Below, one piece after another: positions 1-7,470 of a stretch of DNA of 37,550 nucleotides (the stretch's first letter is position 1; every line of letters begins with the position of its first letter). Under the pieces are notes generated by a model, which was not told the DNA's origin, did not search any database, and saw only the letters and a list, made by a program, of their open reading frames with translations. The stretch spans positions 1-37,550 of the forward strand of contig JAFGTV010000018.1 of the NCBI GenBank assembly GCA_016938875.1, read 5' to 3'. The DNA comes from Paracoccaceae bacterium (GTDB taxonomy: Bacteria; Pseudomonadota; Alphaproteobacteria; Rhodobacterales; Rhodobacteraceae). Made by a program: the position numbers and the translations under genes.

Positions 1-151
1 CCCGATGATCAGCGACAAGATGTCGAAATTGCGTCGCTGTTGCGCTTTCTATGGGGCGCTTTTTCCGCTCGCATCCGGTTCGGGGCTTTGTTAGAAGGGC
101 GCGGATTTAAGGGGCGGTCCCGGCGCGTCGTGGGGCTGCCTTAATGGTTTG

Positions 152-236
152 GCGGGTGTGGCGGAACTGGTAGACGCACCAGATTTAGGTTCTGGCGCCG
201 CAAGGCGTGGGGGCTCAAGTCCCTCCACCCGCACCA
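152..236 (+). tRNA. tRNA-Leu (anticodon UAG)
   Basis: An 85-nt cloverleaf with a 7-bp acceptor stem (GCGGGTG with CACCCGC) and an encoded ACCA end. The anticodon stem CCAGA/TCTGG encloses the loop TTTAGGT, giving anticodon UAG, which reads CUN leucine codons. The long variable arm (GGCGCCGCAAGGCGT region) is the class II form expected of tRNA-Leu, and the T-arm loop reads TCAAGT. It ends 25 nt before the trigger factor start. No integrase or attachment-site duplication is visible beside it. Confidence 0.96.
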
Positions 237-261
237 AGAATGAATGAGAAGGACGAACCAA

Positions 262-1593
262 ATGCAGGTCACAGAGACCCTCAATGACGGCCTGAAGCGG
301 GGCTATACGATCACCGTCACCGCCGCCGAGCTGGACGAGAAGGTCAATGAAAAGCTCGTCGAGGCGCAGCCTCAGATCGAGATGAAGGGCTTTCGCAAGG
401 GCAAGGTGCCCATGGCGCTGCTGAAAAAGCAGTATGGCCAGCGCCTGATGGGCGAGGTGATGCAGGAAACCATCGATGGCGCGATGAGCGCGCATTTCGA
501 GGAAACCGGTGACCGCCCCGCGTTGCAGCCCGAGGTCAAGATGGTCGGCGACGACTGGAAAGAGGGCGACGATGTCGTGGTCGAGATGAGCTATGAAGCT
601 CTGCCCGAGATCCCCGAGCCCGACCTCAAGGCGATCACCCTGGAAAAGCTGGTGGTCAAGGCCGCCGATGCCGATGTCGACGAGGCCCTGGCCAAGCTGG
701 CCGAGACCGCACAGACCTTTGCCGACCGCCGCAAGGGGTCCAAGGCCAAGGACGGAGATCAGGTCGTGATCGACTTTGTCGGCAAGATCGACGGCGAGCC
801 GTTCGAGGGCGGCGCGGCCGAGGACTACCCGCTGGTGCTGGGTTCTGGCAGCTTTATCCCCGGGTTCGAGGATCAACTGGTCGGCGTCAAGGTCGGCGAT
901 GAACTGGTTGTCAACGTGACCTTCCCCGACAGCTATGGCGCCGAAGCCCTGAAGGGCAAGGACGCGACCTTTGACTGCACGATCAAGGCGGTCAAGGCGC
1001 CCGAGGCCGCCGAGATCAACGACGAGCTGGCCAAGCAGTTCGGCGCCGAGGATCTGGCCGCGCTGAAGGCCACCGTCGCCGAGCGGCTGGAGGCCGAGTT
1101 CGGCGGGGCGTCCCGCGCGATCATGAAGCGTGCGCTGCTGGATGCGCTGGACGACGCGGTGTCGTTCGATCTGCCGCCGAGCCTGGTCGAGGCCGAGGCC
1201 GGCCAGATCGCCCACCAGCTGTGGCATGAAGAGCATCCCGACGTCCAAGGCCACGAGCATGGCGCGATCGAGCCCACCGACGAACACAAGACCCTGGCCG
1301 AGCGCCGGGTGCGTCTGGGCCTGTTGCTGGCCGAAACCGGCCGCAAGGCCGAGATCGACGTGTCCGACAACGAGATGACCCAGGCGGTCATGGCCCAGGC
1401 GCGGCAATACCCGGGCCAGGAGCAGCAGTTCTTTGAATTCGTGCGCCAGAATCAGCAGATGCAGCAGCAGATCCGCGCGCCCCTGTTCGAGGACAAGGTG
1501 GTGGACTACATCATCGAGCTGGCCGCGGTGACCGAGAAAGAGGTCTCCAAGGACGAGCTGCAAAAGGCGATCGACGCGCTGGACGAAGAATAA
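262..1593 (+). CDS. tig: Trigger factor, ribosome-associated chaperone
   Basis: This 443-residue protein is the chaperone that binds the ribosomal exit tunnel and shields nascent chains; it also has peptidyl-prolyl isomerase activity. The ribosome-docking signature GFRKGKVP lies at residues 43-50, the position usual for the family. An FKBP-type domain follows at about 155-245 ([14 protein letters not shown] and [11 protein letters not shown]), then the long helical C-terminal domain. I chose the ATG at 262 and not the in-frame ATG at 244, because GAAGGA at 248-253 sits 8 nt upstream of it and the protein then begins with the usual MQVTET. It is followed by an intrinsic terminator and appears to be a single-gene unit. 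Confidence 0.96.
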   Translation: MQVTETLNDGLKRGYTITVTAAELDEKVNEKLVEAQPQIEMKGFRKGKVPMALLKKQYGQRLMGEVMQETIDGAMSAHFEETGDRPALQPEVKMVGDDWKEGDDVVVEMSYEALPEIPEPDLKAITLEKLVVKAADADVDEALAKLAETAQTFADRRKGSKAKDGDQVVIDFVGKIDGEPFEGGAAEDYPLVLGSGSFIPGFEDQLVGVKVGDELVVNVTFPDSYGAEALKGKDATFDCTIKAVKAPEAAEINDELAKQFGAEDLAALKATVAERLEAEFGGASRAIMKRALLDALDDAVSFDLPPSLVEAEAGQIAHQLWHEEHPDVQGHEHGAIEPTDEHKTLAERRVRLGLLLAETGRKAEIDVSDNEMTQAVMAQARQYPGQEQQFFEFVRQNQQMQQQIRAPLFEDKVVDYIIELAAVTEKEVSKDELQKAIDALDEE

Positions 1594-1620
1594 TCCGGCA
1601 ACCGCCGGAGTGAACGGATG

Positions 1621-1647
1621 GGGCGGCCCTTTGGGGTCGCCCTTTTT
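1621..1647 (+). terminator. Intrinsic terminator after tig
   Basis: An 8-bp stem, GGGCGGCC (1621-1628) with GGTCGCCC (1635-1642) including one G-U pair, has a 6-nt loop and is followed by five T (1643-1647). It lies 28 nt after the tig stop. Confidence 0.85.
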
Positions 1648-1867
1648 CGTTGGCGGGAAAAGGTGAAGGTGCCGCGAAACCGCGCCGCGGTCTGGCGGGG
1701 CGACCGATCCGGTCGGCGGCGTTGCTCTGTGCTGTGATCGGTCGGCTCTGCGGGCGGGCCTGGATGGCCGCCGGGATCGAATGGGTAATGCCCCCCCCGC
1801 ACCGGCGCGGCCCCGGACGATCTGGACCCGCCGCAGGACATGTGGGGCAGGTGTGGGGCGGATGCAC
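1648..1867. other. Non-coding spacer between tig and rplI
   Basis: About 220 bases lie between two convergent terminators. Short open frames cross it on both strands, but none has a ribosome binding site, a recognisable product or a fit to the neighbours. A small CGACCG-ATC-CGGTCG inverted repeat near 1,709-1,725 is the only structure seen. I see no gene here. Confidence 0.6.
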
Positions 1868-1897
1868 AAAGGGCCGCACCCTGCGGCGCGGCCCTTT
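1868..1897 (-). terminator. Terminator hairpin after the rpsF-rpsR-rplI operon
   Basis: A perfect 10-bp inverted repeat, AAAGGGCCGC (1868-1877) and GCGGCCCTTT (1888-1897), with a 10-nt loop. Read on the minus strand it follows rplI by 30 nt and ends in a short CCCTTTG tract. The U tract is only three bases, so termination may be leaky. Confidence 0.7.
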
Positions 1898-1927
1898 GCG
1901 GCATTCTGTGGCAAGACGCCGGGAGGA

Positions 1928-2542
1928 TCAGTCCTCGCGGGTCTCTTCCTCTTCGGCGCGGGGCATGCCCTCGTCGTCGTCCGAGGCGGCTGCGCCGATG
2001 TCGTCGAACAGCTCGGCGATCTCGAACTCGGCTTCGGCCTCGGCCTCGGCGGCGAGTTCCTGGATCGACTTGCCCGAGGCCTGAAGCGTTGCTTCTTCGG
2101 CCGACCGGGCGACGTTGATCTGGATCGACACTTCAACCTCGGGGTGCAGGGTCGCGGACACGTCGTGCACGCCCAGCTCCTTGATCGGCGAGGTCAGCAC
2201 GACCTGCTTGCGATCCAGCGAGAAGCCATCGGCGGTGGCGGCATCCGCGATGTCGCGCGGCGTAACCGAGCCGTAAAGCGCACCCGAGTCGGAGGCGGAG
2301 CGAATCACGATGAACTGCTGACCGTCGAGCTTGGCGGCGAGCGCCTCGGCCTCGGTCTTGGTTTCGAGGTTGCGCGCCTCGAGCTGGGCCTTGCTGGCCT
2401 CGAAGCGGGCGATGTTGGACTCGTTCGCGCGCATCGCCTTGCCCTGGGGCAGCAGGAAGTTGCGGGCGTAGCCGTCCTTGACGGAGACCACTTCGCCCAT
2501 CTGGCCCAGCTTGGCCACACGTTCCAAAAGGATAACTTGCAT
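1928..2542 (-). CDS. rplI: 50S ribosomal protein L9 with an acidic C-terminal extension
   Basis: L9 of the large subunit, 204 residues. The N-terminal rRNA-binding domain is clear ([19 protein letters not shown], then [14 protein letters not shown] at about 24-37). A connecting helix rich in Ala and Glu follows, then the C-terminal domain ([15 protein letters not shown]). The protein is about 50 residues longer than the roughly 150-residue E. coli form. The extra tail is strongly acidic, with runs such as SDDDEG and AEEEETRED. It is the last gene of the rpsF-rpsR-rplI operon, 10 nt after rpsR, and a hairpin follows. Confidence 0.96.
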   Translation of the reverse strand: MQVILLERVAKLGQMGEVVSVKDGYARNFLLPQGKAMRANESNIARFEASKAQLEARNLETKTEAEALAAKLDGQQFIVIRSASDSGALYGSVTPRDIADAATADGFSLDRKQVVLTSPIKELGVHDVSATLHPEVEVSIQINVARSAEEATLQASGKSIQELAAEAEAEAEFEIAELFDDIGAAASDDDEGMPRAEEEETRED

Positions 2543-2552
2543 GACTGTCTCC

Positions 2553-2780
2553 TTACTTCACGGCGTAGGGCAGCAGGGCGAGGAAACGGGCGCGCTTGAT
2601 GGCCCGGGACAGTTCGCGTTGCTTCTTGGCCGAAACGGCGGTGATGCGCGAGGGCACGATCTTGCCCCGCTCGGAGATGTAGCGCTGCAGCAGGCGCGTG
2701 TCCTTGTAGTCAATCTTGGGCGCGTTGTCGCCCGAGAAGGGGCAGACCTTGCGGCGGCGGAAAAACGGTTTTGCGGCCAT
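2553..2780 (-). CDS. rpsR: 30S ribosomal protein S18
   Basis: A 75-residue basic protein of the small-subunit platform, where it pairs with S6. The family signature is present: [10 protein letters not shown] near the start, [19 protein letters not shown] in the middle and [20 protein letters not shown] at the end. Cys-13 lies in the KVCPF segment. It lies 29 nt after rpsF and 10 nt before rplI, the standard operon order, with an AGGAG-like site in the 29-nt spacer. Confidence 0.97.
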   Translation of the reverse strand: MAAKPFFRRRKVCPFSGDNAPKIDYKDTRLLQRYISERGKIVPSRITAVSAKKQRELSRAIKRARFLALLPYAVK

Positions 2781-2809
2781 GGTTTAGGCTCCTTTCCTGA
2801 GGCTGGTGA

Positions 2810-3163
2810 TCAACGGCGTTCGCGACGGGTGTCGCGTTCGTCGCGCTTTTGCATCTGGACCGACGGGCTTTCGCCGTGCTCGTCGACCTTGATGGTCAGC
2901 ACGCGCATCACGTCGTCGTGCAGCCGCATCAGGCGTTCCATTTCCTGGACAGCCGCGGCGGGCGCGTCGGTCTTGAGAAAGGCGTAGTGGCCCTTGCGGT
3001 TCTTGTTGATCTTGTAGGCCATCGTCTTGACGCCCCAATACTCGCTTTCGACGACGGCGCCGCCGTTGTCAGCCAGTACGGTGGAGAAGTGTTCGACAAG
3101 GCCCTCGGCCTGCGCGTTGGAAAGGTCCTGGCGCGCGATGAAGACATGCTCGTACAGCGGCAT
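2810..3163 (-). CDS. rpsF: 30S ribosomal protein S6
   Basis: A 117-residue small-subunit protein that forms a heterodimer with S18 on the 16S rRNA platform. It begins MPLYEHVFIARQD and contains the typical GVKTMAYKINKNRKGHY strand region, followed by EMERLMRLHDDVMRVLTIKVDEH. The open frame extends 11 codons upstream, but the start at 3163 gives the family N terminus. The C terminus is short and charged (RDERDTRRERR). It is the first gene of the operon and has a candidate promoter and a structured leader of about 105 nt upstream. Confidence 0.96.
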   Translation of the reverse strand: MPLYEHVFIARQDLSNAQAEGLVEHFSTVLADNGGAVVESEYWGVKTMAYKINKNRKGHYAFLKTDAPAAAVQEMERLMRLHDDVMRVLTIKVDEHGESPSVQMQKRDERDTRRERR

Positions 3164-3197
3164 GTGTACTCCAGTTCTGTTGCAGGTGCGCTTCAAA

Positions 3198-3232
3198 GGG
3201 CGGGGTCTTGCGACACCTTCCGTTTCCCGCCC
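3198..3232 (-). promoter_or_regulatory. Hairpin in the rpsF leader, possible S6:S18 autoregulatory element
   Basis: In the rpsF 5' leader, GGGCGGG and CCCGCCC (3198-3204 and 3226-3232) form a 7-bp stem around a 21-nt interior, 35 nt upstream of the start codon. Many bacteria carry an S6:S18-binding leader in this position. I cannot confirm the conserved apical features of that motif by eye, so the assignment is inference. Confidence 0.35.
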
Positions 3233-3275
3233 ACGAGGGGCTGCACCGGATCACGTTTGCACGGAAGGATGGGGC

Positions 3276-3303
3276 CTTATACAGCGAACGCCCCCCGATG
3301 CAA
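3276..3303 (-). promoter_or_regulatory. Candidate promoter of rpsF-rpsR-rplI
   Basis: On the minus strand there is TTGCAT (3303-3298), a 16-bp spacer and TATAAG (3281-3276). A transcript would start near 3,269 and have a leader of about 105 nt before rpsF. Confidence 0.55.
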
Positions 3304-3416
3304 GCCTGCGCCCCCCTGTCGCGGGGTCTGCCCGGAAATAGCGCCGCGGTCGGCCCATTCTTGCCGCTTTTCAGAATCATGGTTAATGCAATCTAGGCGG
3401 GAAAAGGAGCCGTTCA

Positions 3417-4085
3417 ATGACCGTCAAAGCCAGGTTTTCAGGCCGTGGCGTGACGAGTTTCGGGGCCATGCCCCTGGTAAATGTATGTGAAACGAGCTGG
3501 GGCTACGTGGTGCGCTCTGACACCGCGATCACCGACCGGGCCGTTCTGATCGAACGGGTGGCGGGCATCGCGGGGGCGACCTTTCTCGTGATTGCGGCGG
3601 GCCAGTGGTTCTTTCCGCCGGTGCAGGCGGCCGTCGGCGAGCCGGCCCGGCAGATGCTGGCCAGTATCGGCATGGCGCTGTCGGGGCTGGTGTTTCTGTG
3701 GATCGCCGCGCGCGGGCTGGGCCAGGAGGTTCAGGTCGATCTGGAACGGCTGTGCCTGCGCAGCGCGGTGTGCAACCGCCATGGCCGCAGCCGGGTGCAT
3801 CGCGCCGTGGGCTTTGACGAAATCGGCAGCGCGTTTGTCAAACGGTCCAAGACGGCCGGGGTCGTGGCCAAGCTCTATGTGCGGGTGGGCGAGGGCAACG
3901 ACCTGATCGAGGTCGCCCGCGGCCGCGAGGCCACGCTGACCGCGCTGCATTACCGGCTGAGCCGGGATCTGCATGCCGCTGTGCTGCTCCAGGACCGCCC
4001 GGTGCACCCGGTGCGCCCGGTGCGTCCTGCCCGGCCGGTTCGCCCGGTGCGCGCCGGCCTCAAGGAGGTGGCCCAGGCGGTCTGA
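3417..4085 (+). CDS. Predicted two-helix membrane protein of unknown function
   Basis: I do not recognise this 222-residue protein. It has a soluble N-terminal stretch of about 45 residues. Two hydrophobic segments at about 47-65 and 81-99 read as transmembrane helices, and a cytoplasmic-looking basic domain follows (VDLERLCLRSAVCNRHGRSRVHRAVGF region). The C terminus carries a Pro-Val-Arg repeat (about residues 194-212) before KEVAQAV. The start is well supported: AAGGAG at 3404-3409 lies 7 nt upstream of the ATG. It has its own upstream region, with a weak TTGCCG-16-TTAATG at 3361-3388, and is followed after about 60 nt by a glycosyltransferase on the same strand. Confidence 0.75.
   Translation: MTVKARFSGRGVTSFGAMPLVNVCETSWGYVVRSDTAITDRAVLIERVAGIAGATFLVIAAGQWFFPPVQAAVGEPARQMLASIGMALSGLVFLWIAARGLGQEVQVDLERLCLRSAVCNRHGRSRVHRAVGFDEIGSAFVKRSKTAGVVAKLYVRVGEGNDLIEVARGREATLTALHYRLSRDLHAAVLLQDRPVHPVRPVRPARPVRPVRAGLKEVAQAV
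3998..4054 (+). repeat. Degenerate 9-bp tandem repeat encoding Pro-Val-Arg
   Basis: CCCGGTGCG-type units repeat about six times inside the 3' end of the preceding gene, giving PVH-PVR-PVR-PAR-PVR-PVR. The unit is a multiple of three, so changes in copy number would keep the frame. Confidence 0.7.
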
Positions 4086-4147
4086 GGCCGCTGGCCTATT
4101 TCCTCGGCCCCGGCTAAGTTTCCCGCGTTCACGGGCCGGGGTGGGGC

Positions 4148-5041
4148 ATGCTGGGGTTTCTGACGCGCAAACCGATCACCAAGCTGGCGATGACGCCGCC
4201 GCCCCCCGCGCCCGATCGCGCGGGGGTCGCGCTGGTGCTGATCGTGCGCAACGAGGCCCGCCATATCGCCGAATGGGCGCGGTTCCATCGCGCCGCCGGC
4301 GTGGCCCATGTGATCGCCTATGACAACGGCTGCACCGATGACACGATTGCCCGGTTGCGCGCGCAAATGGGTGCGGCGCTGACGGTGATGCCGTGGAACC
4401 AGCGACTGCGCGATGCCGCCACGGGGCGCGAGATTCACAACCAGGTGCTGGCCTATGCCCATGCGCTGCGCAATTTCGGCGGGCGGTTCCGCTGGGTGGG
4501 CTGTGTGGATGCCGATGAATTCCTGGTGCCCAAGGGGGCCGACAGCATCGGCGCGGCGCTGGCGCATCTGGGCGAATGTCCCAGTGTCACGCTGCCGTGG
4601 CATAATTTCGGCCGGGGCGGGCACCAGACCCCACCCCAGGGTGGTGTGATCGCCAACTATACCCGCCGCGCCGCCGATCCGATGAGCGGGGCGCGCGGCG
4701 TCACCAATTTCAAGACCCTAGTCGACGCCACGCGGGTCACCGCCCTGAAGGTGCACAGCTACGAGGTGGACGGCCAGCCCGTCACCTGGAACGACCGGGG
4801 CGAAAAGATGCGCCTGTCCGACCGCCGCGATGCGCGGTTCTATTCGGCGGAGCATCTGCAACTGAACCATTATTACACCCGCTCCGAGGCGGAACTGGCC
4901 GCCAAGATCGCCCGTGGCTCGAACCAGAGCGTGGAGGCGGCGCGCCACGCCGCGCGGGTACGCCGCAACGTGGCCAATATCGAGGCCGACGAGGTCGAGG
5001 ACCGCAGCGCCATCGACTTTCTGGCGAGGGTGGGCGGCTAG
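4148..5041 (+). CDS. Glycosyltransferase family 2/92-like protein
   Basis: A 297-residue predicted cytoplasmic glycosyltransferase with a GT-A fold. Visible motifs are VRNEARHIAEW (33-43), typical of GT92/DUF23 proteins; DNGCTDDT (59-66), the nucleotide-sugar loop; and DADEF (121-125), the metal-binding DxD region. Later HSY and LNHYYTRS segments are also typical of these bacterial proteins. There is no signal peptide or membrane segment. The donor and acceptor cannot be told from sequence; a role in surface polysaccharide or glycolipid assembly is an inference. The start at 4148 follows GGGGTGGGGC and has no strong Shine-Dalgarno sequence, so the ATG at 4190 is possible. Confidence 0.85.
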   Translation: MLGFLTRKPITKLAMTPPPPAPDRAGVALVLIVRNEARHIAEWARFHRAAGVAHVIAYDNGCTDDTIARLRAQMGAALTVMPWNQRLRDAATGREIHNQVLAYAHALRNFGGRFRWVGCVDADEFLVPKGADSIGAALAHLGECPSVTLPWHNFGRGGHQTPPQGGVIANYTRRAADPMSGARGVTNFKTLVDATRVTALKVHSYEVDGQPVTWNDRGEKMRLSDRRDARFYSAEHLQLNHYYTRSEAELAAKIARGSNQSVEAARHAARVRRNVANIEADEVEDRSAIDFLARVGG

Positions 5042-5100
5042 GGGTCGCGCGTCGCGTGCAGCGGCGTCTGGCCGGGCGGCGGGTGGGTCTTTCAGCCGGG

Positions 5101-5129
5101 TTGTGAAGCCGGGACCAAGCCGCTAGAGA
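5101..5129 (+). promoter_or_regulatory. Candidate fabD promoter
   Basis: TTGTGA (5101-5106), a 17-bp spacer and TAGAGA (5124-5129), 34 nt upstream of the chosen fabD start. The spacing is ideal and the hexamers are a moderate match. Confidence 0.4.
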
Positions 5130-5163
5130 ACCTTGAATTATTGCGATGAAGGGGTCCAACAGG

Positions 5164-6099
5164 ATGCGTGCATTCGTTTTTCCGGGGCAGGGGGCGCAAA
5201 CGATCGGCATGGGGCGCGCCCTGGCCGAGGCATACCCGCAGGCCCGCGAGGTCTTTGAAGAGGTCGACGAGGCGCTGGGCGAAAAGCTGAGCGCGCTGAT
5301 CTGGGAGGGCACGCAGGACGACCTGACGCTGACCCGCAACGCGCAACCGGCCCTGATGGCGACCTCGATGGCGGCGATGGCCGCGCTGGGGGCCGAGGGG
5401 GTGACGGTCGCGGCGGCGGGGTTTGTCGCGGGCCACTCGCTGGGCGAATATTCCGCGCTTTGTGCCGCGGGCGCGATCAGCCTGGCTGACACCGCGCGCC
5501 TGCTGCGCATTCGCGGCGAGGCGATGCAGGCGGCCGTACCGGTGGGCGAGGGCGCGATGGCGGCGATCCTGGGGCTGGATTTCGATGCGGTGACCCAGAT
5601 CGCCCGCGACGCCGCCGAGGGCGAGGTCGTGCAGGCGGCCAATGACAACGATCCCAGCCAGGTGGTGATCTCGGGCCAGGTCGCGGCGGTGGAACGCGCG
5701 GTCGCGCTGGCCGCGACCCGGGGCGCCAAGCGCGCGGTGATGCTGCCGGTGTCTGCCCCGTTCCACTGCGCATTGATGGAACCGGCCGCCCGCGTCATGG
5801 CCGATGCGCTGAGCCGGGTCGCCATCGACGCGCCTCTGGTGCCGCTGGTGGCCAATGTGCGCGCCCATGCCGAGACCGATCCGGCCGATATCCGCTCGTT
5901 GCTGGTCGAGCAGGTGACAGGGGCGGTGCGCTGGCGCGAATCCGTGGCCTGGATGGCGGCACAGGGCGTGACCGAGATCTGGGAGATCGGCGCGGGCAAG
6001 GCGCTGTCAGGAATGATCCGGCGGATCGACCGGACGGTCGCCACCCGCCAGCTGGGCACGCCCGAAGAGGTGACGGCGGCCGTGGAAAGCATGAGCTGA
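5164..6099 (+). CDS. fabD: Malonyl-CoA:ACP transacylase
   Basis: A 311-residue enzyme that moves the malonyl group from CoA to acyl carrier protein, the step that supplies fatty-acid elongation. It begins MRAFVFPGQGAQ. The nucleophile elbow GHSLGEYSAL places Ser-92, and the catalytic histidine is His-201 in PVSAPFHCALM, the same positions as in E. coli FabD. The ATG at 5146 is in frame, but AAGGGG at 5149-5154 lies 9 nt before the ATG at 5164, which gives the family N terminus. It overlaps nothing and is followed 10 nt later by fabG, so the two are surely cotranscribed. Confidence 0.96.
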   Translation: MRAFVFPGQGAQTIGMGRALAEAYPQAREVFEEVDEALGEKLSALIWEGTQDDLTLTRNAQPALMATSMAAMAALGAEGVTVAAAGFVAGHSLGEYSALCAAGAISLADTARLLRIRGEAMQAAVPVGEGAMAAILGLDFDAVTQIARDAAEGEVVQAANDNDPSQVVISGQVAAVERAVALAATRGAKRAVMLPVSAPFHCALMEPAARVMADALSRVAIDAPLVPLVANVRAHAETDPADIRSLLVEQVTGAVRWRESVAWMAAQGVTEIWEIGAGKALSGMIRRIDRTVATRQLGTPEEVTAAVESMS

Positions 6100-6109
6100 G
6101 GAGCTGTAC

Positions 6110-6847
6110 ATGTTCGATTTGAGCGGAAAATGCGCGCTGGTGACCGGCGCGACGGGTGGCATCGGTGGCGATATCGCGCGCGCGCTGCATGCGCGCGGCG
6201 CCACGGTGGGCCTGTCGGGCACCCGGCAGGCGCCGTTGCAGGCGCTGGCCGACGACCTGGGCGAGCGGGCCCATGTGCTGGCCTGCAACCTGTCGGACCC
6301 CGACGCGGTGGACGCCCTGCCCAAGCTGGCGGTCGAGGCGATGGGCAGCCTGGACATCCTGGTGAACAATGCCGGGATCACCCGCGACACGCTGTTCATG
6401 CGGCTCAAGGATGAGGACTGGCAGGCGGTTCTGGACGTGAACCTGACCGCGCCGATGCGTCTGGCGCGCGGCGCGATGCGCCCCATGATGAAGGCCCGCT
6501 GGGGCCGGATCATCAACATCACATCGGTGGTGGGCACCACCGGCAATCCCGGTCAGGCCAATTACTGCGCGGCCAAGGCGGGCCTGGTGGGAATGTCGAA
6601 ATCCCTGGCCCAGGAGGTCGCGGCCCGCGGCATCACGGTGAACTGCATCGCGCCGGGTTTCATCGAGACCGCGATGACCGAAAAACTGACCGATGAGCAA
6701 AAGGCCGGCATCCTGGCCTCGGTCCCGATGGGCAAGATGGGCACGCCGGGCGATATCGCCGCGGCGGTGGTCTATCTGGCCAGCGTCGAGGCGGGCTATG
6801 TCACCGGCGCCACGGTGCATGTCAACGGCGGGATGGCGATGGTCTGA
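6110..6847 (+). CDS. fabG: 3-oxoacyl-ACP reductase
   Basis: A 245-residue NADPH-dependent short-chain dehydrogenase/reductase that reduces 3-ketoacyl-ACP in fatty-acid elongation. The cofactor loop TGATGGIG is at 12-19 and NNAG at 86-89. The catalytic residues are Asn-111, Ser-139, Tyr-152 and Lys-156 (NYCAAKAG). GAGGAG lies just upstream of the ATG, across the fabD stop. Position between fabD and acpP, and the sequence from PGFIETAMTEKL onward, support FabG over other SDR enzymes. Confidence 0.96.
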   Translation: MFDLSGKCALVTGATGGIGGDIARALHARGATVGLSGTRQAPLQALADDLGERAHVLACNLSDPDAVDALPKLAVEAMGSLDILVNNAGITRDTLFMRLKDEDWQAVLDVNLTAPMRLARGAMRPMMKARWGRIINITSVVGTTGNPGQANYCAAKAGLVGMSKSLAQEVAARGITVNCIAPGFIETAMTEKLTDEQKAGILASVPMGKMGTPGDIAAAVVYLASVEAGYVTGATVHVNGGMAMV

Positions 6848-6876
6848 GCGGACCGGGGCCTGCGACGGGAAAGCGT

Positions 6877-6904
6877 TTGCCTTGGGGAAACGATATGCTA
6901 TAGG
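6877..6904 (+). promoter_or_regulatory. Candidate acpP promoter
   Basis: TTGCCT (6877-6882), a 16-bp spacer and TATAGG (6899-6904). The transcript would have a leader of about 120 nt before acpP, containing the hairpin CCCCGC-CAAA-GCGGGG at 6945-6960 and a short leader ORF. A separate promoter fits the need for far more ACP than FabG. Confidence 0.45.
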
Positions 6905-6976
6905 CGGCGCAGTTTCTGCCGGGGGCTTCCCGCGCTTGGAATTTCCCCGCCAAAGCGGGGCAAGGAGCGGCCCCTC

Positions 6977-7030
6977 GTGGCCATCAGCAAGAAGACGGGC
7001 GCGCTGCCTGAGCAATATGTGAGGAATTGA
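6977..7030 (+). CDS. Possible 17-residue leader peptide before acpP
   Basis: A GTG start with AAGGAG (6962-6967) 9 nt upstream opens a 17-codon frame, [17 protein letters not shown] (the first residue is Met if initiated). Its TGA (7028-7030) falls one base before the acpP ATG at 7032. The acpP ribosome binding site GAGGA (7021-7025) lies inside the last codons of the ORF, so translation of the leader would pass over it and could couple to acpP. I know of no described family. The good Shine-Dalgarno sequence and the exact fit before acpP are the only evidence. Confidence 0.4.
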   Translation: MAISKKTGALPEQYVRN

Positions 7031-7031
7031 T

Positions 7032-7265
7032 ATGAGCGACATCGCGGATCGCGTGAAAAAGATCGTTGTTGAGCATCTGGGCGTCGAAGAGGACAAGGTC
7101 ACCGAGACCGCCTCGTTCATCGACGATCTGGGCGCCGACAGCCTGGACACGGTCGAGCTGGTGATGGCCTTCGAGGAAGAGTTCGGCATCGAGATCCCGG
7201 ACGACGCCGCTGAAACCATCCAGACCTTCGGCGACGCGGTCAAGTTCATCACCGAAGCTGCCTGA
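7032..7265 (+). CDS. acpP: Acyl carrier protein
   Basis: A 77-residue acidic carrier that holds growing acyl chains on a 4'-phosphopantetheine arm. The attachment site is Ser-37 in [19 protein letters not shown]. The protein is almost entirely helical in expectation and has the usual [17 protein letters not shown] terminus. GAGGA lies 6 nt before the ATG. It sits between fabG and fabF and has its own strong terminator, so its mRNA can be produced separately from the fabF message. Confidence 0.98.
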   Translation: MSDIADRVKKIVVEHLGVEEDKVTETASFIDDLGADSLDTVELVMAFEEEFGIEIPDDAAETIQTFGDAVKFITEAA

Positions 7266-7291
7266 GCCAACCGGCCCGGCATGCGACTGAG

Positions 7292-7315
7292 ACGGCGCCC
7301 CTGGGGCGCCGTTTT
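7292..7315 (+). terminator. Intrinsic terminator after acpP
   Basis: A perfect 9-bp stem, ACGGCGCCC (7292-7300) with GGGCGCCGT (7304-7312), has the loop CTG and ends in TTTT. It lies 26 nt after the acpP stop. Confidence 0.88.
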
Positions 7316-7401
7316 GCTTTGGGGCGCCGACGCTGGGCGGGCGTGGCCCGACACGGGTCCGGGCGCTTTGCGCCGAAAGTGACCACGGGTCAGCCCCTCC
7401 C

Positions 7402-7431
7402 TTGCCCCGGCGGGCCAAACCGCTGTATCAC
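7402..7431 (+). promoter_or_regulatory. Candidate fabF promoter
   Basis: TTGCCC (7402-7407), an 18-bp spacer and TATCAC (7426-7431), 39 nt before the fabF start and after the acpP terminator. The match is modest. Confidence 0.35.
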
Positions 7432-7470
7432 GGCGCCGTAACGGGCGAGGCAGCGAGCAAGGAGCGTCAG

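Noticed and set aside
1-144. Frame-one open reading frame from the window edge to a TAA at 142-144
   Set aside because: It could be the end of a gene, but the 47 residues show no recognisable family and end only 8 nt before the tRNA. There is not enough to call it.
152-236. tRNA-Leu as an integration site for the GTA or another element
   Set aside because: No integrase, no repeated tRNA 3' end and no mobile gene is nearby, and the GTA begins almost 10 kb away.
91-2136. A 681-codon open frame on the minus strand across tRNA-Leu and tig
   Set aside because: It is antisense to the tRNA and trigger factor. Its end contains the GLEPPRLAAPEPKSGAST type sequence that results from translating the reverse strand of a tRNA-Leu, a common artefact.
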